Source: Streptomyces roseolus | GTDB lineage: Bacteria > Actinomycetota > Actinomycetes > Streptomycetales > Streptomycetaceae | Reading direction: 5' to 3' | NCBI RefSeq assembly: GCF_014649855.1 | Contig: NZ_BMTV01000011.1 | Span: 124,001-188,000, forward strand | Length of the DNA stretch: 64,000 bases | In this document: positions 52,542 to 60,982 of the stretch, piece after piece | How positions within the stretch are numbered: the stretch's first letter is position 1 | Layout: every line of letters begins with the position of its first letter | Notes under the pieces: generated by a model | What the model was told of the DNA's origin: nothing | The model's database searches: none | Seen by the model: the letters and a program-made list of their open reading frames with translations, nothing else | Program-made: the position numbers and the translations under genes

Positions 52542-52669
52542 CCTCGCGGGCCGCGCGGAGCCGTCGCGGAGAGAGGGGAGGCAGCCGCCGGGCGGCACGG
52601 CTGCCCGAGCCGTCCGGGGCCGGTGCCGGACGGGCGGTGTCGGTGCGCCGCTCCGGAGGTCGGGTCCGT

Positions 52670-53539
52670 TCAGTCGTGGGGGACGACCGCGACCGGCGCC
52701 GGGCAGTGGTGCAGGACCGCGTGGGTGACGGCCCCGATGCGGGTGCCGATCCGTGCCCGGCGGGCCTTGCGGCCGACGACGACGAGCCGGGCGTCGTGCG
52801 ACAGCTCCGTCAGGTCCTGCGCCGGCCGGCCCTGGCGGCAGTCGCGCACCACCGGCACGTCCGGGAACTTCTCGGTCCAGGGGGCCAGTGCCTCGTCGAG
52901 CGCCCGCCGCGTGTCTTCGGCGACCTCCGTCAGGAGCAGCGGCAGTGCGTCGAGCATGTCGGGTCCGTAGAGCGCCGGTACGGCCCACCGGTGCACCACG
53001 CGCAGCCCGCAGCCGTACCGGTCCGCGGCGGCGAAGGCGAAGGCGAGCGGCTCGTCGCAGGCGGCGGACACGTCCAGACCCACGACCACCTCCCCCGTGC
53101 GCTCCTCATCGGGCCCCAGGGGGTCGTGCGGGCGGATGAGGACGACCGGGCGCCGCGTGCGGGCGAGCACCGCCAGGGAGACCGACCCGGCGAGGAATCC
53201 GGCCAGGCCACCCAGACCACGGGAGCCGAGCACCAGCAGTTCCGCTTCCTCGGCGGCACCGCACAGCTCCTCCACGGGGTCGCCGGCCACCCACGCCGTC
53301 TCGACGTCCAGGCCCGGGTGGCGGCGCCGCAGCCGCCTTTCGGCGATGGCGAGCGTGCGCTCGCCCCATCCGCGTGCGGTCGCGGGATCGACCACTCGGG
53401 TACGGGGATCCTCGTCGACGTTCCAGACGCGGAGCAGCCGCAGCGGCACGGCACGTCGCGATGCCTCCTGGGCGGCCCACTGCGTGGCGGCGAGGCTCTC
53501 CGGGGATCCGTCGAGGCCGGCGGTGACGGTGCGGGACAT
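52670..53539 (-). CDS. Two-domain universal stress protein (VGRR type)
   Basis: 289 residues, MSRTVTAGLDGSPESLAATQ. N-terminal loop LGSRGLGGLAGFLAGSVSLA; second-domain VGRKARRARIGTRIGAVTHA, with Lys in place of one Arg; end VAVVPHD. Start ATG 53539 after GGAGTCCCC. It is in the pfl direction but with its own upstream palindrome at 53780. Confidence 0.92.
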   Translation of the reverse strand: MSRTVTAGLDGSPESLAATQWAAQEASRRAVPLRLLRVWNVDEDPRTRVVDPATARGWGERTLAIAERRLRRRHPGLDVETAWVAGDPVEELCGAAEEAELLVLGSRGLGGLAGFLAGSVSLAVLARTRRPVVLIRPHDPLGPDEERTGEVVVGLDVSAACDEPLAFAFAAADRYGCGLRVVHRWAVPALYGPDMLDALPLLLTEVAEDTRRALDEALAPWTEKFPDVPVVRDCRQGRPAQDLTELSHDARLVVVGRKARRARIGTRIGAVTHAVLHHCPAPVAVVPHD

Positions 53540-53779
53540 GGGGACTCCGTGGGTCTGGCGGCCGGGCGGGCCGGACGCGGCGTGCGCGGGGTGACTTCAG
53601 AGGCCCGGTGATCGCCGTCCGGCACTCCGGGGCGGTGCTGGGCGGGCCTGCCCCTCCACGGTGATCGGCCGGAGCGGTGCGCGCAGGGGGCCGGAGGTCC
53701 CTGCTGGGGGCCGGGAGGCCTCACGCCGCACGCCCCGGGTGGACGGCCACGGCGGTGTGACCCGAACGGCCGGGAGACA

Positions 53780-53793
53780 GGGCCGATGGACCC
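53780..53793. promoter_or_regulatory. DosR-like palindrome
   Basis: GGGCCGATGGACCC, 241 bases from the USP start (minus) and 75 bases before the CBS relic (plus), so it may originally have served the lost CBS gene. Confidence 0.5.
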
Positions 53794-53867
53794 TCGGCGG
53801 ACCACCGCCTCCCCGTGGAGGCCGAGAGCGGGGGCGGAAGCTCCTCAGTCGGATGGAGACGGGAACC

Positions 53868-53950
53868 GTGGCGCGGCACCGGACCGTGGGCGAAGGGATG
53901 ACGAACGAAGTGGTCCGGGCCCGCTCCGGCACTTCCTTCGAGCCGGCCCG
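53868..53950 (+). pseudogene. N-terminal relic of a CBS gene
   Basis: From GTG 53868 the frame reads VARHRTVGEGMTNEVVRARS then GTSFEPARPL. This matches the start of the CBS protein at 12458 (MRHRTVLEMMTHRVVTVSPS), then loses all similarity within 30 residues. The rest of the gene is gone. Confidence 0.6.
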
Positions 53951-54066
53951 CCCGCTTGCTTCCCGGCGGCTCCCGCCCTTGGTGGTTCCCGGGTCGGCTG
54001 AAGCCGCGCAGGGGTGTCGCGGCTGCCTGCCGAGGCGTTCGGCGTCACACGATGCGGACGGTGGGA

Positions 54067-56472
54067 TCATGCCGACTGCCGGCCGTCGCTCCAGCTCCAG
54101 CTCCAGTCGGCGACCTCGGGCAGGTCGGCGCCGTGTTCGCGGATGAAGGCGTGGTGGCGGGTGCGGGCGTCGGCCATGGCCTGGCGCACGCCCACGGCTC
54201 GCACGGCAAGGCCGGGCACGCGGTCGATCACGTCCATGACGAGGCGGTAGCGGTCGAGGTCGTTGCGCACGACCATGTCGAAGGGGGTCGTGGTGGTGCC
54301 CACCTCCTTGTAGCCGCGCACGTGCAGGTTCGGGTGGCCGGTGCGGCGGTAGGCGAGACGGTGCACGAGCCAGGGGTAACCGTGGTAAGCGAAGATCACC
54401 GGCTTGTCCCGGGTGAACAAGGCGTCGTATTCCGGGTCGGTCATGCCGTGCGGGTGTTCGTCGTGGGGCATGAGCCGGGTCATGTCGACGACGTTGACCA
54501 CCCGTACGACGAGCTGGGGGAGATGGCGCCGCAGGAGGCCGGCCGCCGCGAGGATCTCCTGGGTGGGGACGTCACCGGCGCAGGCCAGGACGACGTCCGG
54601 GTCACGGGTCCCGTCCTCGGTACCCGCCCATTCCCACACGCCGGCGCCGCGGGCGCAGTGGGCGCGGGCGTCGTCGAGGGAGAGCCAGTCGAAGCAGGGC
54701 TGTTTGCCGGCGACGATCACGTTGACCTGGTCGCGGCTGCGGAGCGCGTGGTCGGCGACGGTCAGCAGGGTGTTGGCGTCCGGCGGCAGGTAGACGCGGA
54801 CGACCTCGGGGCTCTTGTTGAGGACGTGGTCGACGAACCCGGGGTCCTGGTGGGAGAAGCCGTTGTGGTCCTGGCGCCACACGTGGGAGGTGAGCAGGTA
54901 GTTGAGTGAGGCGACAGGGGCGCGCCAGTGCAGGGCTCGCGAGGTCTTGAGCCACTTGATGTGCTGGTTGACCATGGAGTCGACGATGTGGACGAAGGCT
55001 TCGTAGCAGGAGAACAGGCCGTGTCGGCCGGTCAGCAGGTAGCCCTCCAGCCAGCCCTGGCAGGTGTGTTCGGAGAGGATCTCCATGACCCGGCCGTGCC
55101 GGTCGAGGTGTTCGTCGGTGGCCAGGAGCGGTTCCTGCCAGGCCTTGCCGCTCGCTCCGTACACGGCCTGGAGACGGTTGGAGGCGGTCTCGTCGGGGCC
55201 GACGAGCCGGAAGTCGCGGCGCTCGCCGGTGGCGGCCATGACGCCCTCCAGCAGGTCTCCGAGTACCCCGGTCGGCTCGTGGCGGGTCTGGCCGGGCCGG
55301 TCCACGGGGACGGCGAAGCGTGCGAGCGGAGGCAGGGGCAGGTCCCGCAGGAGCAGGCCGCCGTTGGCATGCCGGGTCGCACCCAGCCTCCGCTCGCCCT
55401 CCGGCACGCATTCCAGCACCTGGGGGCTCGGCCGGCCGGCGTCGTCGAAGAGCTCCTCGGGCCGGTACGAGCGCAGCCACGCTTCCAGTCGGGCCCGGTG
55501 GCCGTCGTCGTCGCGGACGCCCGTCAGGGGCACCTGGTGGGCACGCCAGGTGCCCTCGACGGGGACACCGTCGACCGTGGCGGGTCCGGTCCAGCCCTTC
55601 GGCGTGCGCAGGACGATCACCGGCCAGCGCGGCCGCCCGACGGGGGCGCCGGTCCGGGCTTGCCGCTGGATGTGCCGGATGTGGTCGAGGGCCGTGTCCA
55701 TGGCCGCCGCCAGGGCCCGGTGGACCTGGTGGGGGTCGTCTCCGGTGACGTGCAGGGGCTCGTGGCCGTAGCCGCGCAGCAACTGGTCGAGTTCCGCCTC
55801 CGGCAGCCGTGCGAGCACGGTGGGATTCGCGATCTTGTACCCGTTGAGGTGGAGGACGGGCAGGACCGCTCCGTCGTGGACGGGGTCGAGGAACTTGTTG
55901 GAGTGCCAGGAGGCGGCGAGCGGTCCCGTCTCCGCCTCACCGTCGCCGATGACGCACGCCACCAGCAGGTCGGGATTGTCCAGGGCGGCGCCGTAGGCGT
56001 GTGCCAGGGAGTAGCCCAGTTCGCCGCCCTCGTGGATCGAGCCGGGGGTCTCGGGCGCCACGTGGCTCGGCACCCCGCCGGGGAAGGAGAACTGCCGGAA
56101 CAGCCGGGCCATGCCGTGCTCGTCGCGGCTCACGTCGGGGTAGGTCTCGCTGTAGCTGCCTTCCAGCCAGGAGTTGGCGAGGACGGCCGGCCCGCCGTGT
56201 CCGGGCCCCCAGACGCACAGCACGTCGATGCCGTACCGCTTGATGACGCGGTTGAGGTGGGTGTGGACGAGGTTGAGGCCCGGGGAGGTGCCCCAGTGTC
56301 CGAGCAGCCGCGGCTTGATGTGCGCCGGTTCCAGCGGCTTCCTCAGCAGCGGGTTGTCCATCAGGTAGATCTGGCCGGCCGACAGGTAGTTGGCGGCCCT
56401 CCAGTGCGCGTCGAGCGCACCGAGTTCCTCGTCGGTCAGCGGTACGCCTTCAGAGCGCTCGTCCTCACGCAT
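54067..56472 (-). CDS. xfp: Xylulose-5-phosphate/fructose-6-phosphate phosphoketolase
   Basis: 801 residues. It shows the phosphoketolase N-terminus (YLSAGQIYLMDNPLLRKPL), LGHWGTSPGLNLVHTHLN, the thiamine diphosphate site GDGEAETGPLAASWHSNKFL, and the C-terminal YHGYPWLVHRLAYRRTGH. It cleaves xylulose- or fructose-phosphate with phosphate to acetyl-phosphate plus a smaller sugar phosphate, giving C2 units without decarboxylation or NADH. ATG 56472 after GGAGAAAAC; the longer frame is unsupported. No acetate kinase gene is in the window. Confidence 0.94.
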   Translation of the reverse strand: MREDERSEGVPLTDEELGALDAHWRAANYLSAGQIYLMDNPLLRKPLEPAHIKPRLLGHWGTSPGLNLVHTHLNRVIKRYGIDVLCVWGPGHGGPAVLANSWLEGSYSETYPDVSRDEHGMARLFRQFSFPGGVPSHVAPETPGSIHEGGELGYSLAHAYGAALDNPDLLVACVIGDGEAETGPLAASWHSNKFLDPVHDGAVLPVLHLNGYKIANPTVLARLPEAELDQLLRGYGHEPLHVTGDDPHQVHRALAAAMDTALDHIRHIQRQARTGAPVGRPRWPVIVLRTPKGWTGPATVDGVPVEGTWRAHQVPLTGVRDDDGHRARLEAWLRSYRPEELFDDAGRPSPQVLECVPEGERRLGATRHANGGLLLRDLPLPPLARFAVPVDRPGQTRHEPTGVLGDLLEGVMAATGERRDFRLVGPDETASNRLQAVYGASGKAWQEPLLATDEHLDRHGRVMEILSEHTCQGWLEGYLLTGRHGLFSCYEAFVHIVDSMVNQHIKWLKTSRALHWRAPVASLNYLLTSHVWRQDHNGFSHQDPGFVDHVLNKSPEVVRVYLPPDANTLLTVADHALRSRDQVNVIVAGKQPCFDWLSLDDARAHCARGAGVWEWAGTEDGTRDPDVVLACAGDVPTQEILAAAGLLRRHLPQLVVRVVNVVDMTRLMPHDEHPHGMTDPEYDALFTRDKPVIFAYHGYPWLVHRLAYRRTGHPNLHVRGYKEVGTTTTPFDMVVRNDLDRYRLVMDVIDRVPGLAVRAVGVRQAMADARTRHHAFIREHGADLPEVADWSWSWSDGRQSA

Positions 56473-56769
56473 GTTTTCTCCGTCGTGTGTGGTCGCGGGC
56501 GGCAAGCGGGGCGCCGGGCCTGCGGGGCCGAAGCGTGCGACGTCTCGCGTCGCGGGAACGCGAACCGCCTCGGGCCGCCCGGAGGCGCCGCCCCTCGCGA
56601 TTCCACGGCTCCTGAGCCGCATGGCCGCAAGTGCACCCGCCCACCACGACGCTGACACAGCGAAAGCGTCGCGGTAAGGGCCGGATGGGCTACTTCGGCA
56701 GCCTCCTTGCGCTGTCCCGGCTGACCACGGCCACGTGCTTGTTCCTGGCTCCAACCCTTGCCTGGCCCT

Positions 56770-56783
56770 GGGCCGAACGGCCC
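56770..56783. promoter_or_regulatory. DosR-like palindrome between xfp and hpf
   Basis: GGGCCGAACGGCCC, in the 441-base region between divergent xfp (298 bases) and hpf (131 bases). A weaker GGGCCGGATGGGC is at 56679. Confidence 0.6.
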
Positions 56784-56913
56784 TTTGCGGATGTCCGCAC
56801 GTCCCGGATGGAGGGGCGGCGAGGGGACCGGTCGCCCCGCGGCGACGACCCCGTCGGCTCTGCCGGGAACAGTCGGCACCGGACAGGCTGAGAGCGATCA
56901 AGGAGGAGTTCCC

Positions 56914-57705
56914 ATGAGCCGTCTCAAGACCAGCCAGGCAGTCGACGTCCAGGTCCGCAGCCGAGGACAGGTGCCCCAAGGCGCGGCCGCCTACGCACGG
57001 GAGAAGGTGCTCGCGACCCTCGACCACGTGAGCGAGCCGGTACTGGCCGCCCAGGTGAAGCTCACCCAGGCGGTCCGTTGCTCGGCGGCCCGCCCCGCCA
57101 TCGCCCAGGCCGTGGTCGATGTGAGCGGTCGGCCGGTACGTGCCCACGTCGCCGCGAGCACCATGTTCGAAGCGGTCGACCTCCTGCAGGAGCGTCTGAC
57201 CGCGCGGCTGGCCAGGGCACGGCGGCACGGGCCGCGCGGGCTCTCCGACACCGCCCAGGAGGCGTGGTGGGACAGCGCGGGCCACGAGCACCGTCCGCAC
57301 CGTCAGCACCTGCCTGCCGAGGAGCGCCGCGTCGAGCGGTACAAGTCGTTCAGCCGGACCCGGCAGACGCCCGAGGACGCCGTGATCGACCTGGAGGCCA
57401 TGGACTACGACTTCTGGGTCTTCACGGACCTGGTCTCCGGGTACGACAGCGTGGTCTACCGCGACGTCCGTACCGGCCGCCACCGCCTGGCATCGCTGGG
57501 GCCCGTGGGCCAGGAGCGCGAGGCCGAAGGGCTGCTGGGCGTGAGCACGGTCCCGGTGCCTGCGAGCACGGTGCCCGAGGCCGTTCAGCGGCTGCACCTC
57601 ACCGGACTGCCGTTCGTCTTCTTCGCCGACACGGCCACCGGTCGGGGCAGCGTGCTCTACCACCGCTACGACGGCCACTACGGGTTGATCGCCCCCGCCC
57701 GGTAA
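56914..57705 (+). CDS. hpf: Long ribosome hibernation promoting factor with doubled C-terminal domain
   Basis: 263 residues. The N-terminal S30AE domain (about 10-105) binds the ribosomal A/P-site region. Two copies of the HPF dimerisation domain follow: DAVIDLEAMDYDFWVFTDLV..SVVYRD at about 155-180 and EAVQRLHLTGLPFVFFADTA..GSVLYHRYDGHYGLI at about 220-260. Most long HPFs have only one. It should pair ribosomes into inactive 100S particles; the DosR-controlled Rv0079 of M. tuberculosis is a related ribosome-associated factor. AAGGAGGAG precedes ATG 56914. Confidence 0.88.
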   Translation: MSRLKTSQAVDVQVRSRGQVPQGAAAYAREKVLATLDHVSEPVLAAQVKLTQAVRCSAARPAIAQAVVDVSGRPVRAHVAASTMFEAVDLLQERLTARLARARRHGPRGLSDTAQEAWWDSAGHEHRPHRQHLPAEERRVERYKSFSRTRQTPEDAVIDLEAMDYDFWVFTDLVSGYDSVVYRDVRTGRHRLASLGPVGQEREAEGLLGVSTVPVPASTVPEAVQRLHLTGLPFVFFADTATGRGSVLYHRYDGHYGLIAPAR

Positions 57706-57717
57706 AGATCGTCCTCC

Positions 57718-57742
57718 GGCCGGAAGCGCCCCGCTTCCGGCC
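57718..57742. terminator. 10-bp hairpin after hpf
   Basis: GGCCGGAAGC (57718-57727) pairs with 57733-57742, loop GCCCC, 13 bases after the hpf stop. Confidence 0.65.
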
Positions 57743-57884
57743 CGCCCCTCGCCTCCCGTCACCGGCCGTCGTGGGCGGCGGGCCCGTTCTCCGCCGACAC
57801 GTGCCGCGCCTCTGCGAGGGGCCCGGCCTTCGCCTGGTCCGCGGATGCTTCCCGATCGAAACGCCCCCTCACACGGAGGATTCC

Positions 57885-58811
57885 ATGTCACAACGTCCGG
57901 TCATCGCCGCTGTGGACGGCTCGATGGAGTCGCAGGCAGCCGCGCACTGGGCTGCCCGAGAGGCGCTGCTGCGGGATCTGCCCCTGCACATCGTCCATGC
58001 CTGGCAGGACTGGTCACCGGGGTTCACCCACGTCCCGTTCACGGGTGCGGACAGCGCCTCCGGCGAAACGACCGTCACCCGGCACTGGGCCGAGCGCATC
58101 CCGCGTGAGACGGCCGAGCGGGTGCGGGAGAGTCATCCCGGTCTGCGCGTCAGCGTCGAGCAGATCCTCGGCCGTCCCGTCGAGGTGCTGCTCGCCGCGA
58201 CGAACAAGGCGGAGGTCCTGGTTCTGGGCTCGCGGGGACTGGGAGCCCTGGGTGGCCTTCTGGCCGGATCGGTGTCCTTGCCCGTCATCGCGCACGCCGA
58301 GTGCCCGGTCGTCGTCGTGCGGGCCGGCGAGCAGGCCGAGGACGAGAAGCAGCCCCAGGGCGGCCCGACCGGCCGGGCACGGTACCTCGACGTGGTGCTG
58401 GGGCTCGACCTCACCCGGCCGTGCGACGAGCTGATCGAGTTCGCCTTCTCCGCCGCCGCCGCACGCGGGGCCGCCCTGAAGGTCGTCCACGGGTGGGGCG
58501 TACCGATCGTGTTCGGACACGACCCCGAAGCCGTCGATCCCGGACATGGCGTCGCGATGGGACTGCGTGAGGCAAGCGTGCTCACCGACGCGCTGCGGCC
58601 GTGGCGGGGCAAGTTCCCGGAGGTCGACGTCAAGGAGCAGTGTGTGGTGGGCGGGGCGGCCGACCACCTCGTGGACGCCTCGAAGGACGCCTCGCTGCTG
58701 GTCGTGGGACGGCGTGTGCGCCACTCGGCGATCGGCCCGCGCATCGGCCCGGTCACGCACGCGGTGCTGCACCGTGCTGCGGCGCCTGTGGCGGTGGTGC
58801 GGCATCCCTGA
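57885..58811 (+). CDS. Two-domain universal stress protein (VGRR type)
   Basis: 308 residues, the longest USP here. It starts VIAAVDGSMESQAAAHWAAR, with the usual VVGVDGS changed to AAVDGS. The N-terminal loop LGSRGLGALGGLLAGSVSLP is intact. A longer linker (EQAEDEKQPQGGPTGRARYL) precedes the second domain, VGRRVRHSAIGPRIGPVTHA. GGAGGA lies before ATG 57885. A strong hairpin follows. Confidence 0.92.
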   Translation: MSQRPVIAAVDGSMESQAAAHWAAREALLRDLPLHIVHAWQDWSPGFTHVPFTGADSASGETTVTRHWAERIPRETAERVRESHPGLRVSVEQILGRPVEVLLAATNKAEVLVLGSRGLGALGGLLAGSVSLPVIAHAECPVVVVRAGEQAEDEKQPQGGPTGRARYLDVVLGLDLTRPCDELIEFAFSAAAARGAALKVVHGWGVPIVFGHDPEAVDPGHGVAMGLREASVLTDALRPWRGKFPEVDVKEQCVVGGAADHLVDASKDASLLVVGRRVRHSAIGPRIGPVTHAVLHRAAAPVAVVRHP

Positions 58812-58848
58812 CCGTCACTCGCGGTCGGCATGAGCTCGCCGGAGTCTG

Positions 58849-58903
58849 CCGGGGCCCGGTGTGGCCGCTTCCCCTGAAGGGAAGCGGCCACACCGGGCCC
58901 CGG
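58849..58903. terminator. Perfect 25-bp hairpin
   Basis: Arms 58849-58873 and 58879-58903, 5-base loop CTGAA, 38 bases after the USP stop. It faces the minus-strand gene ending at 59277, so it may work both ways. Confidence 0.78.
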
Positions 58904-59276
58904 TCGTTGCGAGGGTGCGGTATCGCGGTGGCCGAGGGCGAAGCGCTGGGGTCGACGCCTTCGGACCGGTCCTGCGCTGGACCGCTCGTCAGGTCCGGGC
59001 AGGACGCCCACCGACGACACCGGCGTCTCCCAGGCCGCGGGTACCGCCCAGGTGCGGACCATGCGCAACGCGCTCCACCCCGTCGCAGGAACGAGAACGC
59101 CGGCCCCGCCGGGCCCACCGCGGCCGACCAGAACGGCATCACGACGACGACAGCCCTGACGCTGGGACTGTCACCGCCCCGGTCCCGCCGTGGGACGTCG
59201 GAGCAAGTTCACCTGCCGTCAGGCGCCATGGGGCCCACCACGGGGACAAGGATGGTGCCGGTGTGGCCCCGCGGAC
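58904..59276. other. Intergenic, no recognised gene
   Basis: About 370 bases. Short frames only; nothing matches a family I know and no palindrome of the regulon type was seen. Confidence 0.45.
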
Positions 59277-59480
59277 TCACGGCGTCTTCCCGGAACGGGA
59301 GTCATGGCCGTACATGTGCGTGACGGCGACCAGGGCGAGGCTTCCGACCGCCATCATGATCAGTCCCGCCAGGGGCCGGTCAGCGCCCTCCCCCTGCCAG
59401 TCGACGGCGAACACGAGTATCGCGCCGAGCCCTATCGACGCGATGGTTCCGACGGCCAGCAGTCCGGGCTCGGGGCCCAC
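59277..59480 (-). CDS. Small two-helix membrane protein
   Basis: About 67 residues: LLAVGTIASIGLGAILVFAV, a short DWQGEGADRPLAG loop, then LIMMAVGSLALVAVTHMYGH and a charged tail. The layout recalls the small DUF6458-type membrane proteins of actinomycetes. GAAGGAG touches the GTG at 59480, an odd spacing, so the start is uncertain. Function unknown. Confidence 0.5.
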   Translation of the reverse strand: MGPEPGLLAVGTIASIGLGAILVFAVDWQGEGADRPLAGLIMMAVGSLALVAVTHMYGHDSRSGKTP

Positions 59481-59712
59481 CTCCTTCGAAGTGCCGCGGA
59501 AGCAGCGCGCATGACGTGCTCCCGGCCTCCGGACACGGCGATCCACGACGCGGCACTCGCCGGGTTCCGCGACCGGCTCGTCCTCCAACTGGTCGGCGTA
59601 CGTAGTGGCTGTACGCGTTTCGGGTGACGCCGCCCCTACCGCGCTCTGCCATCGTCTTCCCGATATGCCCCAGGTGCCGACGTGCCCGGGCACTGGTACC
59701 GGAGGAGTGGAA

Positions 59713-60447
59713 ATGAGAGTGGACGGACTGCGACGGGTTCAGGCTGTCGCGGTGACGCTTGCCGCGGTGGCCCTGCTGGCCGGCTGCGGAAACGGCGACG
59801 AAGGGCCGGAAGACGGCAGAAGCGGCGCCGTGACCGAGGACTCGGCAGAGGGGACGGCCGCGGGAAGGACGAACGGAGGACCGCTGGACGCCGCCGGCCT
59901 GGAGAGCGCGGCGGTCACCGAAGCGGACCTGCCCGAATACACCTTCACCGTCTTCAAGCAGGGCACCGTCCTCGGCAGCAAGGGGAAGCCGGCCGAACCG
60001 GCGGCCTGCCAGCCCGTGGAGGACATCCGGTTGCGCTCCCCCGAACCGGCACCGACCGCGGCGGCGGCCCGCTCCGTCCACCCGAAGAAGGACACGAAGG
60101 CCACCGACATCACGCTCTACGCCTACGCCGAGGCGGCCGACGCGGAGGAACTCCTCGCCCGCGTCCGTGACGCGGCGAAGAGCTGCACCGGGTACGAGAA
60201 CGACATGGGCCTCAACCCGACCGTCACGGGACTCCCCGTCCCCGACCCGGATCCTGCCGACGAAGCGCTGGCCTTCAAAAGGGAGTTGTCGGGAACAGCG
60301 CACTGGTACCGGGTGGTCCGCAGCGGCTCCAACGTGGCCGTCTTCAGCTGGCAGGGCCTGGTCGCGCACAAGAACGCGGGCGAGGCCCCGGACGAGGTGA
60401 TCACCGCCCAACTCAAGAAGCTGACGGAGACAGCGGGCACGGGCTGA
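59713..60447 (+). CDS. Secreted lipoprotein of unknown function
   Basis: 244 residues. A signal peptide (AVAVTLAAVALLAGC) with lipobox LAGC puts the acylated Cys at about residue 25. A low-complexity Gly/Glu/Thr linker follows, then a globular region (DLPEYTFTVFKQGTV.. KSCTGYENDMGLNPTV.. SGTAHWYRVVRSGSNVAVFS). The pattern is like other Streptomyces sensor-type lipoproteins. GGAGGAG five bases before ATG 59713. No operon partner. Confidence 0.82.
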   Translation: MRVDGLRRVQAVAVTLAAVALLAGCGNGDEGPEDGRSGAVTEDSAEGTAAGRTNGGPLDAAGLESAAVTEADLPEYTFTVFKQGTVLGSKGKPAEPAACQPVEDIRLRSPEPAPTAAAARSVHPKKDTKATDITLYAYAEAADAEELLARVRDAAKSCTGYENDMGLNPTVTGLPVPDPDPADEALAFKRELSGTAHWYRVVRSGSNVAVFSWQGLVAHKNAGEAPDEVITAQLKKLTETAGTG

Positions 60448-60982
60448 GTTTCTTCTTCGGTCAGAAGAGCCCGGAGTACGGCCTTTCTGCGATGTGCCGG
60501 ATGACCGCGCCCGGCACGGGCCTTCAGCTTGGGCCCTTTGCCACTGCGGCGTCGAAGGCGGGGAGTGCGGTGCAGATTTGCGCGAGGCGCATCCTGTATC
60601 CCTTCCAGAACGCGTCATCGCCTCCGCGCGTCACGGTCGTGGCGGGAGGAGGCCGGACGTCGGCCGGGCGGGACCATCGGCGCCACGGGAGCGATCCGTG
60701 CGCGGGTGGCAAGTGTGGTGCTTCCACGTCCCTCAGCGGCAGATCGAGCGCGGCTCCTTGGACGAGCTGATCACCGACTTCGTCGAGCCCAACGGCCCCG
60801 CCACCCCGGAGGAGGGGCCGCCAAGCGCGCCGAACTCACCGGCGGCCCCTCCTCCGGTGGTCGCCTCGGTCGCCGTCCTCGCCGGGGTGATCCGCCCAAG
60901 TAGCGACGACATCCTCAAGGGATGGCCGTCCCGGCTGCGCGTCGAGCCGGTGATCCACGCCCTCGCCCATCCCGTCCGGTCT
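60448..60982. other. Region with a possible antitoxin-like relic
   Basis: 535 bases. At about 60,755-60,840 (plus) LDELITDFVEPNGPATPEE in one frame continues in the next frame as AAKRAELTGGPSSGG. The spacing resembles the C-terminus of small actinobacterial antitoxin-like proteins. Broken by a one-base shift, with no clear start. Otherwise nothing seen. Confidence 0.3.

Noticed and set aside
58849..58903. A further DosR-like site (GGGGCCCGG...CCGGGCCCC)
   Set aside because: It is a 25-bp perfect stem between gene ends with no downstream start; a terminator explains it.
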